From: Streptomyces sp. YIM 121038
GTDB lineage: Bacteria > Actinomycetota > Actinomycetes > Streptomycetales > Streptomycetaceae
Direction: 5' to 3'
NCBI RefSeq assembly: GCF_006088715.1
Contig: NZ_CP030771.1
Location: 2,790,001-2,854,000 of the forward strand
DNA: 64,000 nucleotides
Below are positions 35,147 through 44,979 of the stretch, piece by piece (positions within the stretch are counted from its first letter, which is position 1; each line of letters begins with the position of its first letter). Both the position numbers and the translations under genes were made by a program. The notes below the pieces were generated by a model. It made no database searches. It worked only from the letters and a program-made list of their open reading frames with translations, and had not been told where the DNA came from.

Positions 35147-36469
35147 TCACCGCTCTCCGGACGAACGCGCCTTGACGCGCCGTCGCATCGTGTTCCATCT
35201 CACCCGAGGTTGCCGCATGGCCAGGGCCGCCTTCGCCGCGGGGTCCTGTCGCGCGAAGGCGATGAGGAGTCCGACGGCGAACATGGTCGGCAGCAGGGCT
35301 GAGCCTCCGTAGGAGAACAGCGGGAGCGGGACACCGGCGATCGGCAGCAGGCCGAGCACCGCACCGATGTTGACCACGGCCTGGGCCGTGATCCAGGTGG
35401 TCACACCTCCCGCGGCGTACCTCACGAAGGGGTCCTCCGTGCGTCCGGCCACGCGGATACCCGCATAGCCTAGAGCCGCGAACAGGGCGAGCACCGACAG
35501 TGTCCCCGCGAGGCCGAGTTCCTCGCCGGTGATGGCGAAGATGAAGTCGGTGTGCGGTTCGGGTAGTTGACCCCATTTTTCCACACTCGCGCCCAGTCCG
35601 GAACCGAAGAATCCGCCCGAGGCGAGGGCATAGATGCCGTGCACGGCCTGCCAGCAGGAGTCGCCGGGGCCCGGCTCGGTCGCGCCGATGCACTGCAGGC
35701 GCGCCATGCGGTTGGGGCTCGTCTTGATGAGGATCACACCGAGGACCGCCGCGATGCTCAGGACGCCCGCGAAGAGCCGCGTGGGCGCCCCGGCCAGCCA
35801 GAGCAGGCCGAAGAGGATCGCGGTGAGGATGATCGCCGTGCCCATGTCGCCGCCCAGCATGATCAGGCCGAGCAGCATGAAGGTGACGGGCACGAGCGGC
35901 ACCAGCATGTGCTTCCACTGCGTGAGCAGCCGCTTGTCCTGTTTGCGCGCCAGTAGGTCGGCGCCCCACAGGACCAGGGCGAGCTTGCCGAACTCACTGG
36001 GCTGGAGCTGGAACGGACCGCCCAAATAGATCCAGTTCTGATTGCCGTTGACGCTGCGCCCTATCCCGGGGATCTGGACGAGGACCATCAGGAAGACGGA
36101 CCCCGCGAGGATCGGGTAGGACAGCGCCCGGTGCAGCTTGAGCGGCATCCGCATGGCGATGAGCAGCAGCGCGCTGCCGAGCACCGCGGCGACGAACTGC
36201 TTGCGGAAGAAGTAGGAGGCGGGCAGGTTCAGCTGCAGCGCCTGGATCATCGACGCCGAGTAGACCATCACCAGGCCCAGGGCGGTGATCAGCAGGGCGG
36301 CGCCGAAGATCAGGTAGTAGGCGGTCAGCGGCCGGTCCCAGGCCCGCCGGGCCCGGACGTAGAGCCGCCGTACGGGGCTCTCGCGCGGCACCGGGGTGCT
36401 GCGCGGGCGGGCCGGCCGTTTCGGCGTACGCGGGGCCCGGGGCGTACGGACCGGGGCGCGCCCGGCCAT
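35147..36469 (-). CDS. ftsW: SEDS peptidoglycan polymerase FtsW
   Basis: FtsW (440 aa from this start) is the septal glycosyltransferase working with FtsI. About ten helices follow a basic cytosolic N-terminus of ~60 residues. SEDS hallmarks are VNGNQNWIYLGGPFQLQPSE, GGDMGTAIILTAILFGLLWL, PEPHTDFIFAITGEELGLAG and PLPLFSYGGSALLPTM. ATG 36469 is chosen because it overlaps the stop of a short upstream frame (TGATG) that has its own AGGAGG site. GTG 36553, 28 codons earlier, is in frame but lacks a ribosome-binding site. The N-terminus is therefore uncertain by 28 residues. Confidence 0.95.
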   Translation of the reverse strand: MAGRAPVRTPRAPRTPKRPARPRSTPVPRESPVRRLYVRARRAWDRPLTAYYLIFGAALLITALGLVMVYSASMIQALQLNLPASYFFRKQFVAAVLGSALLLIAMRMPLKLHRALSYPILAGSVFLMVLVQIPGIGRSVNGNQNWIYLGGPFQLQPSEFGKLALVLWGADLLARKQDKRLLTQWKHMLVPLVPVTFMLLGLIMLGGDMGTAIILTAILFGLLWLAGAPTRLFAGVLSIAAVLGVILIKTSPNRMARLQCIGATEPGPGDSCWQAVHGIYALASGGFFGSGLGASVEKWGQLPEPHTDFIFAITGEELGLAGTLSVLALFAALGYAGIRVAGRTEDPFVRYAAGGVTTWITAQAVVNIGAVLGLLPIAGVPLPLFSYGGSALLPTMFAVGLLIAFARQDPAAKAALAMRQPRVRWNTMRRRVKARSSGER

Positions 36470-36540
36470 CAGCGCCGCCCCCGAACGGCGCGCGGCCGTA
36501 CCCGAGAACGCCCCCACACCCACAACGCCGACGCTTTCAC
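36469..36540 (-). CDS. Possible 23-codon leader ORF coupled to ftsW
   Basis: A GTG at 36540 lies 4 nt after AGGAGG (36550-36545). Its frame runs 23 codons (VKASALWVWGRSR, then Arg-rich) and stops at TGA 36471-36469, which overlaps an in-frame ATG for ftsW as TGATG. This is the layout of translational coupling. No function for the peptide is claimed, and the codon use is not informative at this length. Confidence 0.35.
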   Translation of the reverse strand: MKASALWVWGRSRVRPRAVRGRR

Positions 36541-36594
36541 GTGCCCTCCTCACGGTGCCGGGTGCCTGACGACGGCACCCGGCCCGGGTCCGTG

Positions 36595-38079
36595 TCAGGC
36601 GCTCGCGCCGAGTTCGCGAACCGCTTCCGCGAACGCGTCACCACGCTTGTTGTAGTTGGTGAACATGTCCATCGACGCACAGGCCGGGGCCATCAGGACG
36701 GTGTCCCCCGGCGCTGCGAGCCGTGCCGCCCGGCGTACCGCCTCGGCCATCGCCCCAGTGTCGGTCCGGTCGAGGTCGACGACCGGCACCTGTGGCGCGT
36801 GTCGCGCGAGGGCTTCCCTGATCAGGGCGCGGTCGGCGCCGATCAGGACGGCCCCGCGCAGCCGCTTCGCCGACGCGGCGACCAGCTCGTCGAAGGTCGC
36901 GCCCTTGGCGAGGCCGCCCGCGATCCACACGATCGACTCGTACGCCGCCAACGAGGCCTGGGCCGCGTGGGTGTTGGTGGCCTTGGAGTCGTCGACGTAG
37001 GCGACCCCGGCCACGTCGGCGACGTGCTCGATGCGGTGGGCGTCCGGGCTGAAGGCCCGCAGGCCGTCGCGGACGGCCGCCGCTTCCACGCCGAAGGCGC
37101 GCGCGAGCGCGGCCGCCGCGAGGGCGTTGGCGATGTTGTGCGGGGCCGGAGGCCGGACGTCGGAGACCTCGGCGAGCTCCTGGGCCTGCTTCTGGCGGTC
37201 CGGTACGAAGGCACGGTCGACCAGGATGCCGTCCACGACGCCGAGTTGCGAGGGGGCGGGCGCGGCCAGCGTGAAGCCGATGGCGCGGCAGCCCTCCTCG
37301 ACGTCGGCCTCGCGGACCAGGTCCTCGGTGGACGGCTTGGCGGTGGCGTCGGCGTTGTAGACGCACGCGACCTGGTTGCCCTCGTAGATCCGGCCCTTGT
37401 CGGCGGCGTACGCCTCCATGGAGCCGTGCCAGTCGAGGTGGTCCGGCGCGAGGTTCAGCACGGCGGCGGAGTGCGCGCGCAGGGAGGGCGCCCAGTGCAG
37501 CTGATAGCTGGACAGCTCGACGGCCAGGACGTCGTAGGCGTTGTCGCCCTCCTGTCGCTCACCGCCCTCGGCCGAACGCGCTTCGCGCGCCGCCCTGTCC
37601 TCCAGGACGACGTCGACGATCGGCGTGCCGATGTTGCCGACGGCCGCGGTGCGCAGGCCACCGGCGCGCAGGATCGACGCCAGCATCTGCGTGGTCGTGG
37701 TCTTGCCGTTGGTGCCGGTGACGGCCAGCCAGGGGGCGGCTCCGGGGCCGCGCAGGCGCCAGGCGACCTCCACGTCGCCGATGACGTCGACGCCCGCCGC
37801 GGCGGCGGCCGCGAACAGCGGGCTGTCCGGCTTCCAGCCCGGCGAGGTGACGACGAGGCCGGTCCCCTCGGGCAGCGTCTCGGCGTCCCCGAGGCGCACG
37901 GCGATGCCCGCCTCGGCGAGCTCCGCGGCCCGCGCCCGGAGCGCCGGGCCCGAGCCGCCGTCCACGACGGTCACCGCGGCGCCGAGGCCCGCGAGGGCGC
38001 GCGCGGCGCTGACGCCGCTGACGCCGAGCCCGGCGACGGTGACGCGCAGCCCCTTCCAGGAGTCCTGCGAGGCGCTCAC
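36595..38079 (-). CDS. murD: UDP-N-acetylmuramoyl-L-alanine:D-glutamate ligase
   Basis: MurD (494 aa) adds D-Glu to UDP-MurNAc-L-Ala. The N-terminal Rossmann-like domain reads [20 protein letters not shown]. The Mur ligase ATP site is [40 protein letters not shown] and [14 protein letters not shown] with [20 protein letters not shown] are the standard central blocks. GTG 38079 overlaps the mraY stop by 4 bp (GTGA). A few internal segments are longer than in E. coli MurD, as is common in actinobacteria. Confidence 0.97.
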   Translation of the reverse strand: MSASQDSWKGLRVTVAGLGVSGVSAARALAGLGAAVTVVDGGSGPALRARAAELAEAGIAVRLGDAETLPEGTGLVVTSPGWKPDSPLFAAAAAAGVDVIGDVEVAWRLRGPGAAPWLAVTGTNGKTTTTQMLASILRAGGLRTAAVGNIGTPIVDVVLEDRAAREARSAEGGERQEGDNAYDVLAVELSSYQLHWAPSLRAHSAAVLNLAPDHLDWHGSMEAYAADKGRIYEGNQVACVYNADATAKPSTEDLVREADVEEGCRAIGFTLAAPAPSQLGVVDGILVDRAFVPDRQKQAQELAEVSDVRPPAPHNIANALAAAALARAFGVEAAAVRDGLRAFSPDAHRIEHVADVAGVAYVDDSKATNTHAAQASLAAYESIVWIAGGLAKGATFDELVAASAKRLRGAVLIGADRALIREALARHAPQVPVVDLDRTDTGAMAEAVRRAARLAAPGDTVLMAPACASMDMFTNYNKRGDAFAEAVRELGASA

Positions 38080-39149
38080 TTCTTGGCTGCCCATCCGGCG
38101 TAGAAGAGGCCGAGTCCGACGATGACGCACATGCCCTGGATGATCCAGAAGCGGACCACGACCAGGACTTCGGACCAGCCCTTGAGTTCGAAGTGGTGTT
38201 GCAGTGGCGCCATCCGGAAGACCCGCTTACCGGTCAGTCGGAAGGAGCCGACCTGGATGACCACCGACATGGTGATGAGGACGAAGAGGCCGCCGAGGAG
38301 CGCGAGCAGCATCTCCGTGCGGGAGCAGATGGCGAGGCCCGCGAGGGCGCCGCCGAGCGCGAGGGAGCCGGTGTCGCCCATGAAGATCTTGGCGGGCGAG
38401 GTGTTCCACCACAGGAAGCCGAAGCAGGCACCCATCAGCGCGGAGGCCACGACGGCCAGGTCCAGCGGGTCTCTGACCTCGAAACAGGCGGCCGGGTTGG
38501 TGAGGTCCTGGGCGTTGGCGCAGGACTCCTGGAACTGCCAGACGCCGATGAACGTGTACGCGCCGAAGACCATCACGGAGGCGCCGGTGGCGAGGCCGTC
38601 GAGGCCGTCTGTGAGGTTCACGCCGTTCGACATCGCCAGGATCATGAACAGCGCCCAGACGACGAACAGGACCGGGCCGATCGACCAGCCGAAGTCCTCC
38701 ACGAAGGACAGCTTCGTGGACGCCGGGGTCTGGCCCCGGCCGTCGGCGAACTGCAGCGAGATGACGGCGAAGGCGATGCCGACGATGAGCTGTCCGGCCA
38801 TCTTCGCCTTGGCGCGCAGGCCGAGCGAGCGCCGCTTGACGATCTTGATGTAGTCGTCGAGGAAGCCGACCAGGCCCATGCCCGCCATCAGGCCGAGCAC
38901 GAGCAGACCCGAGATGGTGGGCTCGGCACCCGTGATGATCTTGCTCAGGAAGTACGCGATGAGGGTCGCCAGGATGAAGGCGATGCCACCCATGGTCGGC
39001 GTACCGCGCTTGCTGTGGTGCTCGCGCGGGCCGTCGTCGCGGATGTACTGGCCATAGCCCTTGCGTGCCAGGAGCTTGATCAGCAGGGGCGTCCCGACCA
39101 GGGTCAGGAAGAGCCCGATCACACCCGCGAAGAGAACTTGCTTCATCAT
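38076..39149 (-). CDS. mraY: Phospho-MurNAc-pentapeptide transferase
   Basis: MraY (357 aa) transfers phospho-MurNAc-pentapeptide to undecaprenyl phosphate, making lipid I. Ten membrane helices are seen. Catalytic blocks are [37 protein letters not shown] with the Asp pair, [20 protein letters not shown] and [22 protein letters not shown] 39149 overlaps the murF stop by 4 bp; the adjacent ATG 39146 overlaps by 1 and is equally possible. It is coupled to murD downstream. Confidence 0.98.
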   Translation of the reverse strand: MMKQVLFAGVIGLFLTLVGTPLLIKLLARKGYGQYIRDDGPREHHSKRGTPTMGGIAFILATLIAYFLSKIITGAEPTISGLLVLGLMAGMGLVGFLDDYIKIVKRRSLGLRAKAKMAGQLIVGIAFAVISLQFADGRGQTPASTKLSFVEDFGWSIGPVLFVVWALFMILAMSNGVNLTDGLDGLATGASVMVFGAYTFIGVWQFQESCANAQDLTNPAACFEVRDPLDLAVVASALMGACFGFLWWNTSPAKIFMGDTGSLALGGALAGLAICSRTEMLLALLGGLFVLITMSVVIQVGSFRLTGKRVFRMAPLQHHFELKGWSEVLVVVRFWIIQGMCVIVGLGLFYAGWAAKK

Positions 39150-40579
39150 CGGGCGTCAACTCCGCCCGTCGCGGTGCCGGCGGCGGTGTCCGCCACGAGC
39201 GTCTGCGCGACGCTCTCGAGGCCCACCGATCTGGACGCCTTCACCAGCACGACGTCTCCTGGGCGCAGCTCGCTGCGCAGCAGGTCGATCGCCGCCTGTG
39301 CGTCGGACACGTGCACCGACTCCTCACCCCACGAACCCTCGTTGTATGCGCCCAGTTGGAGCCAGGACGCTTCCCTGCCCCCGACTGCCACGAGCTTGTT
39401 CACGTTCAGCCGGACGGCGAGGCGCCCGACCGCGTCGTGCTCGGCGAGCCCCTCGTCCCCGAGCTCGGCCATCGGGCCGAGCACCGCCCACGTGCGACCG
39501 CCCTTGGCCTCTGCGGCCTTGCCCATGGCGACCAGCGCACGCAAGGCGGCGCGCATGGACTCGGGGTTCGCGTTGTAGGCGTCGTTGACGACCGTCACGC
39601 CGTCCGGGCGCTCGGTGACCTCCATACGCCAGCGGGACAGCGTGCCCGCCTCGGAGAGCGCGAGGGCGATCTCCTCCACGGACATGCCAAGGTCATGGGC
39701 GACGGCGGCCGCGGCGAGCGCGTTCGACACGTGGTGCTCACCGTACAGGCGCAGTCGCACGTCGCTGCACCCGGAGGGTGTGTGCAGCGTGAAGGCCGGC
39801 TGTCCGTTCTCCATGAGCCGGACATTCTCGGCGCGTACGTCGGCGTCGTCGGCCTCTCCGAAGAGCAGCACACGGGCCTGCGTGCGCGAGGCCATCGCGC
39901 GCACCAGCGGGTCGTCGGCGTTGAGGATCGCGGTGCCGTCGGCCGGGAGGCTCTCGACCAGCTCGCCCTTTGCTTCCGCGATCTGCTCGCGGCCGCCGAA
40001 CTCACCGATGTGGGCGGAGCCGACGTTCAGGACGAGGCCGATCCGCGGCGGGGTGAGCCCGGTCAGGTACCGGATGTGGCCCTTGCCGCGCGCCCCCATC
40101 TCCAGGACCAGGAACCTGGTCTCCTCGGTGGCGGACAGGGCGGTCAGCGGCAGCCCGATCTCGTTGTTGAACGAGCCGGGCGTCCACACCGTCGGCGCCG
40201 CGCGCTGGAGCACCTGCGCGATCAGGTCCTTGGTGCTGGTCTTGCCCGCCGAGCCGGTGAGGGCCACGAGGGTGGCGCCGAGCCGGGTGACGACGTGGCG
40301 GGCGAGCGCGCCGAGCGCCGCCTGTACGTCGTCGACGACGACGGCGGGCACGCCGACGGGCCGCTGCGCGAGGACGGCCACGGCGCCCGCCGCGACGACC
40401 TGCGCGGCGTAGTCGTGGCCGTCGACGCGCTCGCCTGCGAACGCGACGAACAGGCCGCCGGGCTCCACCTCACGGGAGTCCCGGACGACCGGCGCGGTGA
40501 CCCGGACCGACGGATCCGGTATGTCGTACGTCTGCCCGCCGACGACGGTGGCGATCTCGGCGAGGGAGAGGGCGATCAC
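39146..40579 (-). CDS. murF: UDP-MurNAc-tripeptide:D-Ala-D-Ala ligase
   Basis: MurF (477 aa) completes the pentapeptide. It starts [19 protein letters not shown], has the ATP site [18 protein letters not shown], then [20 protein letters not shown], which is specific to MurF, and later [23 protein letters not shown] 40579 has AGGGA about 8 nt upstream and begins 4 bp after the murE stop. The stop overlaps mraY, so murE-murF-mraY-murD form a tightly coupled run. Confidence 0.97.
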   Translation of the reverse strand: MIALSLAEIATVVGGQTYDIPDPSVRVTAPVVRDSREVEPGGLFVAFAGERVDGHDYAAQVVAAGAVAVLAQRPVGVPAVVVDDVQAALGALARHVVTRLGATLVALTGSAGKTSTKDLIAQVLQRAAPTVWTPGSFNNEIGLPLTALSATEETRFLVLEMGARGKGHIRYLTGLTPPRIGLVLNVGSAHIGEFGGREQIAEAKGELVESLPADGTAILNADDPLVRAMASRTQARVLLFGEADDADVRAENVRLMENGQPAFTLHTPSGCSDVRLRLYGEHHVSNALAAAAVAHDLGMSVEEIALALSEAGTLSRWRMEVTERPDGVTVVNDAYNANPESMRAALRALVAMGKAAEAKGGRTWAVLGPMAELGDEGLAEHDAVGRLAVRLNVNKLVAVGGREASWLQLGAYNEGSWGEESVHVSDAQAAIDLLRSELRPGDVVLVKASRSVGLESVAQTLVADTAAGTATGGVDAR

Positions 40580-40583
40580 AACT

Positions 40584-42248
40584 TCATCCCTGGGTTTGCT
40601 GGATAGCTTCGCGAAGCACCTGGCGGTCGTCGAAGGGACGGACCACCCCGGCGATGTCCTGGCCCTGCTCGTGGCCCTTGCCCGCGACGAGGACGGTGTC
40701 GCCGGGCTCGGCACGGGCGACGGCCGCGGCGATCGCGGCGGCCCGGTCCTCGAAGACGGCGACCTCGGCGCGCTCGTGGGCAGGCACCTCCGCGGCGCCC
40801 GCGAGCATCGTGGCGAGGATCGCGAGGGGGTCCTCGGAGCGGGGGTTGTCGGAGGTCAGTACGGCGGTGTCGGCGAGCCGGGCCGCGGCGGCGCCCATCG
40901 GCCTGCGCTTGGTCCGGTCGCGGTCACCGCCGCAGCCGAGCACGATGTGCAGCTTGCCCTCGGTGACCTTGCGCAGCGCGCGCAGGACCGATTCGACAGC
41001 GTCCGTCTTGTGGGCGTAGTCGACGACCGCGAGGTAGCCCTGGCCCGCGTCGACGCGCTCCAGGCGGCCCGGGACGCCGGGCACCGCGGCCACGCCGTCG
41101 GCCGCGGTCTGCGGGTCGATCCCGGCGACGGCCAGCGCGACGATCGCGGCGAGCGTGTTGGCCACGTTGAACGGACCCGCCAGCGGCGACTTCGCGGCGA
41201 TCCGCTCGCCCTTGGGGCCGACGGCGGTGAACGTGGAGTCCATCGGCCCCACCTGGACGTCCTCGGCGCGCCAGTCGGCGTCCGGGTGGCCCTCGGCGGA
41301 GAAGGTGGTGACCGGGACCTCGGACTCGGTCAGGAGCCTGCGGCCGTACTCGTCGTCGTAGTTGACGACGCCGAGCCGGGCGCGCCGCCGTGTGAACAGC
41401 TGCGCCTTGGCCCGGAAGTAGTCCTCCATGTCGGAGTGGAACTCCATGTGCTCCGGGCTCAGGTTGTTGAACACGGCCACGTCGAACACGCAGCCGTCCA
41501 CGCGCCCGAGCACCAGGGCGTGGCTGGAGACCTCCATCGCGACCGCCTGGACGCCGCGCTCGCGCATCACCGCGAACAGCGCCTGCAGATCGGTGGCTTC
41601 GGGCGTGGTGCGCTCGGACTTGATGCGCTCGTCGCCGATGCGCATCTCCACGGTGCCGATCAGACCGGTGCTGCGGACCTCTCTGAGGCCGCCCTCCATG
41701 AGGTACGCGGTGGTGGTCTTGCCCGACGTACCGGTGATGCCGATCTGGAGCAGGTCGCGGCCGGGGTGGCCGTACACCGCGGCGGCCAGCTCGCCCATGC
41801 GGCCGCGCGGGTCCTCGACGACGAGGACCGGCAGGTCCGTGCCGACGGCGCGCTCGGCGCCCGTCGGGTCGGTGAGGATGGCGGCGGCGCCGTGGCCGGC
41901 GGCCTGGGCGACGAAGTCGGCGCCGTGCATGCGGGCGCCGGGCAGCGCGACGTACAGGTCGCCGGGGCGCACGGCGCGCGAGTCGTGGGTGATGCCGGTG
42001 ACACCGGTGGCTCCCGGTGCGGTGCCCGGGGCCGTGGCCCCCAGCTGATCGGCGAGCTCCGCGAGGGGGGTGGCGGAGACCTGGGCCGGCCGGGGCGGTC
42101 CCGGATAGGTCACGGGAGCGTCCTTCTGGGTGGTTTGGGACTGATCAGCGTGTGGCACGGCGGTGAGCGTACCGGGCGTACCCCCGCTGGGGCCAAAAGG
42201 GAGGGGCCCTGGTGTGCGGTTCCCCGGATCCGGGGTGATCGTCGTCAC
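40584..42248 (-). CDS. murE: UDP-MurNAc-tripeptide synthetase (diaminopimelate-adding)
   Basis: MurE (up to 554 aa) adds diaminopimelate to UDP-MurNAc-L-Ala-D-Glu. The ATP site is GITGTSGKTTTAYLMEGGLR. The DNPR motif (TSDNPRSEDPLAI) marks a DAP-adding rather than Lys-adding enzyme; Streptomyces walls use the LL isomer. GTG 42248 starts 12 bp after ftsI and gives an N-terminal extension of ~45 residues. An internal GTG at the VTYPGPPRP codons has AAGGA 8 nt upstream and could be the true start. The conserved domain begins only after both. Confidence 0.96.
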   Translation of the reverse strand: MTTITPDPGNRTPGPLPFGPSGGTPGTLTAVPHADQSQTTQKDAPVTYPGPPRPAQVSATPLAELADQLGATAPGTAPGATGVTGITHDSRAVRPGDLYVALPGARMHGADFVAQAAGHGAAAILTDPTGAERAVGTDLPVLVVEDPRGRMGELAAAVYGHPGRDLLQIGITGTSGKTTTAYLMEGGLREVRSTGLIGTVEMRIGDERIKSERTTPEATDLQALFAVMRERGVQAVAMEVSSHALVLGRVDGCVFDVAVFNNLSPEHMEFHSDMEDYFRAKAQLFTRRRARLGVVNYDDEYGRRLLTESEVPVTTFSAEGHPDADWRAEDVQVGPMDSTFTAVGPKGERIAAKSPLAGPFNVANTLAAIVALAVAGIDPQTAADGVAAVPGVPGRLERVDAGQGYLAVVDYAHKTDAVESVLRALRKVTEGKLHIVLGCGGDRDRTKRRPMGAAAARLADTAVLTSDNPRSEDPLAILATMLAGAAEVPAHERAEVAVFEDRAAAIAAAVARAEPGDTVLVAGKGHEQGQDIAGVVRPFDDRQVLREAIQQTQG

Positions 42249-42260
42249 GGCGGATCCCGC

Positions 42261-44267
42261 TCAGCGGCCCGGCTTGTCGGCGACCGGAGGGCGGCCGGGC
42301 GTCTCCGGTTTGCCCGGGGTGAAGGTGACCGGGAGGCGGGCGGGGGTGTGGCCGGTGGGCGGCACCTGGAGGGTCTTCAGGGAGAACTGCATGACCTTCT
42401 TGTAGATGGGCCCGCAGATCTGTCCGCCGAAGTAGCTGCCCTTCTTGGCGTTCTGGATGACGCAGTAGACGGTGACGCGCGGCTTGTCGGCGGGCGCGAA
42501 CCCGGCGAAGGACGAGGTGTAGCCGCGGTAGCGGCCGGTCTGCGGGTCGACGCGGTTGGCGGTGCCGGTCTTGCCCGCGACGCGGTAGCCGGGGATGCGC
42601 GCCTTCGTGCCGGTGCCCTCCTCGTCGTCGACGACGGACTCCAGCATCCGCGCGACCGTGTTCGCGGTCTTCTTGCTGACGACGCGGTTCTTCCCGGGCG
42701 CGGGCGCGGGCGTGAAGCGGCCGTCGGGTCCCTTGGTGCCGCGCACGAGCGTGGGCTCGATCCGCACGCCGTCGTTGGCGAGGGTCGAGTACACGGAGGC
42801 CGCCTGCATGGCGTTGATGGAGACGCCCTGGCCGAACGGGATGGTGAACTGCTGCGAGGTCGACCACTTCTCGGGCGGCGCGAGGATGCCCTTGGTCTCG
42901 CCCGGGAACCCCAGTCCGGTGGGCTTGCCGATGCCGAACTTGCGCAGGTACGAGTAGAGGGTGCGGTTCACCTGCCGCTGGGTGTCGCCCAGCTCGCCGG
43001 TGGCCAGGATCGTGCCGATGTTGCTGGACTTGGCGAGCACGCCGTTGAGCGTGAGGTACCAGGTCGGGTGGTCGATGTCGTCCTGGAAGAGCCGGTCGCC
43101 GCGGTGCAGCCGGTTGGGCACGGTCACCCGGGTGTGGGGCGTCGCCGCGTTCTCCTCCAGGACGGCGGCCATCGACATGACCTTGGCGGTGGAGCCCGGT
43201 TCGTAGGCGTCCTGCACCGCCGCGTTGCCGAGGCTTCCGCTCGCGGCCCGGGACAGGTCGTTGGGGTCGAAGCCGGGCGCGTTGGCCATGGCGAGGACCT
43301 CGCCGGTGCGGGTGTCCTGCACGACCACGTAGCCGCGGTCCGCCCGGGACTTCCTGACCTGCTCGGTGATGGCGTCCTGCGCGGCCCACTGGATGTCGCG
43401 GTCGATGGTCAGCTCGACGTCCGAGCCGGGCACGGCGGGCTTCTCGTTGGTGCCCGCGGTCGGCACCTGGCGGCCGCCGGACTGGGCGTAGCGGATCTCG
43501 CCGGGCTTGCCCGCGAGGCCCTTGTCGAGCTGCTGCTCGATGCCGCCGCCGCCCTTGCCGTCGGCGTTGACCCAGCCCAGTATCCCGGCGGCCAGGTCGT
43601 CGTTCGGGTACACGCGCTTGCTGGTGGGCACGGCGAAGACGCCCGCGAGGACGTTGACGGCCGTGGCGTCGGCGTTGGCCTTGTCGGCGAGCGTGGCGCG
43701 CAGGTCCTTGATCTGCTTCCACACCTGCGGGGTCTCGCGCCGGGCGAGCAGGGTGAAGCGGGTCTTGGGCGTCCTGAGCTTCTTGGCCAGGACGTCGGCG
43801 TCCTCGTCGACGATCGGCGCGAGCAGGGCCGCGGCCTGCTCGGGCGCGTCCTTGATCTTCGTCTCCGCGGCCGTGAACAGCGTGGGGTCGGCCGTGATGT
43901 CGTACGCGTCCACACTGGTGGCCAGCTCGACGCCGCGGCGGTCGGTGATGGCCCCGCGCTCGGCGGCGATCTTGTGGCTGGAGTACCGGTTCTTCTCCGC
44001 CTTGGCGGCGTACGCGTCGGCGTCGACGGCCTGCACCTGGAGGAGCCGCACCACGAACGCCAGCATCACCAGGGTCAGGGCGAGGCTGACCAGGCGCAGC
44101 CGGGGCCGGGGGCTGCCCAGGCGCAGCGGCCTGGCCGCGGCCGGGCGCGGGCGGCGGGCGGGCCGCCGGCCCTGCTGGGGGCGGCGCGGCCCGCCGTCGC
44201 GGGCGGGCCGGACGGGGCGGGCCGGTCCGGGGACGCGGCGCCGGGGCGGCGGCTGACGATCCGTCAC
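42261..44267 (-). CDS. ftsI: Septal transpeptidase FtsI (PBP3)
   Basis: This class B penicillin-binding protein (668 aa) cross-links septal peptidoglycan with FtsW. A basic, Pro/Arg-rich cytosolic segment (1-55) is followed by one helix at about 57-77. A PBP dimerisation domain starts at AAERGAITDRRGVELATSVD. The transpeptidase motifs are STAK at 359-362, SSN at 414-416 and KTGT at 566-569. GTG 44267 starts 5 bp after the ftsL stop. A Pro-rich tail ends the protein. Confidence 0.97.
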   Translation of the reverse strand: MTDRQPPPRRRVPGPARPVRPARDGGPRRPQQGRRPARRPRPAAARPLRLGSPRPRLRLVSLALTLVMLAFVVRLLQVQAVDADAYAAKAEKNRYSSHKIAAERGAITDRRGVELATSVDAYDITADPTLFTAAETKIKDAPEQAAALLAPIVDEDADVLAKKLRTPKTRFTLLARRETPQVWKQIKDLRATLADKANADATAVNVLAGVFAVPTSKRVYPNDDLAAGILGWVNADGKGGGGIEQQLDKGLAGKPGEIRYAQSGGRQVPTAGTNEKPAVPGSDVELTIDRDIQWAAQDAITEQVRKSRADRGYVVVQDTRTGEVLAMANAPGFDPNDLSRAASGSLGNAAVQDAYEPGSTAKVMSMAAVLEENAATPHTRVTVPNRLHRGDRLFQDDIDHPTWYLTLNGVLAKSSNIGTILATGELGDTQRQVNRTLYSYLRKFGIGKPTGLGFPGETKGILAPPEKWSTSQQFTIPFGQGVSINAMQAASVYSTLANDGVRIEPTLVRGTKGPDGRFTPAPAPGKNRVVSKKTANTVARMLESVVDDEEGTGTKARIPGYRVAGKTGTANRVDPQTGRYRGYTSSFAGFAPADKPRVTVYCVIQNAKKGSYFGGQICGPIYKKVMQFSLKTLQVPPTGHTPARLPVTFTPGKPETPGRPPVADKPGR

Positions 44268-44272
44268 TTACG

Positions 44273-44869
44273 TCACCTGCCGGAGGTCGTGGGGGCGGGC
44301 TTCGCGGAAGGGGGCGGGGCGGCGCCCGGCGGGGCGGACCCCGGCGGGGCGGCGCCCGGCGAGGTGCCGCTCGCGGGCGGCACGGCGGCCGGGCTCGGCG
44401 CCGGGGACGGCACGGCCCCGGGCGTGGGCAGCGCCTCGGGGGCCTGCGGCGCCGGGGGCAGCGGCGCGGGCGGGCGGGCCGCGGACTCGCGCAGGGCCGA
44501 GGGACCCGGCGCGCTGCCGGGGACCCCGCGGACGGTGCCGTCGGGGTTCAGGAAGGCCGGGTCGCCGCCGGGGACCATGCCGAGCTCGCGGGCGCGGCGC
44601 TGGAGCGCGTCCGGGGCGGCGTACTCGTCGACCTCCCGCTGGAGCTGCTGCTCCTCGTCGGTGAGCTCCTGGGTCTCCCGCTTCACCTTGCTGAGCTGGA
44701 AGGACCCTTCGTTGAGCGAGGAGTTGAGCAGCAGGAGCGTGATCAGGCCGCCGCCGAGCAGCAGTACGACCAGGAGCATGAAGGGGGTCCGGGCGGCCTG
44801 GCTCGGGCCGCCGGGCAGCAGCCGCGCGAGCCGCGCCGCCCGCCCCCGGAGCTGCGGTCTCCTGCTCAC
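44273..44869 (-). CDS. ftsL: Septum formation initiator / FtsL-like protein (198 aa)
   Basis: This small bitopic divisome protein has a basic N-terminus, one helix at about residues 28-50 (TPFMLLVVLLLGGGLITLLL), then a short coiled coil (FQLSKVKRETQELTDEEQQL) ending in ALQRRARELGMVPGGDPAFL. That pattern fits FtsL/DivIC. The last ~90 residues are a Pro/Ala/Ser/Gly-rich extracellular tail that is unusually long. GTG 44869 is chosen because GGAGG lies 8 nt upstream. It sits between rsmH and ftsI, the classical ftsL slot. Confidence 0.9.
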   Translation of the reverse strand: MSRRPQLRGRAARLARLLPGGPSQAARTPFMLLVVLLLGGGLITLLLLNSSLNEGSFQLSKVKRETQELTDEEQQLQREVDEYAAPDALQRRARELGMVPGGDPAFLNPDGTVRGVPGSAPGPSALRESAARPPAPLPPAPQAPEALPTPGAVPSPAPSPAAVPPASGTSPGAAPPGSAPPGAAPPPSAKPAPTTSGR

Positions 44870-44979
44870 GAAAGCCACCTCCTCCACGAAGCCACCTCGG
44901 TCATGCGGACCCCTCGCTCCCCTCGCTCCCCTCGCCTCCGCGAGCCGTCCCGCTCACGCGGGCACCTCGCGGACGCCTC

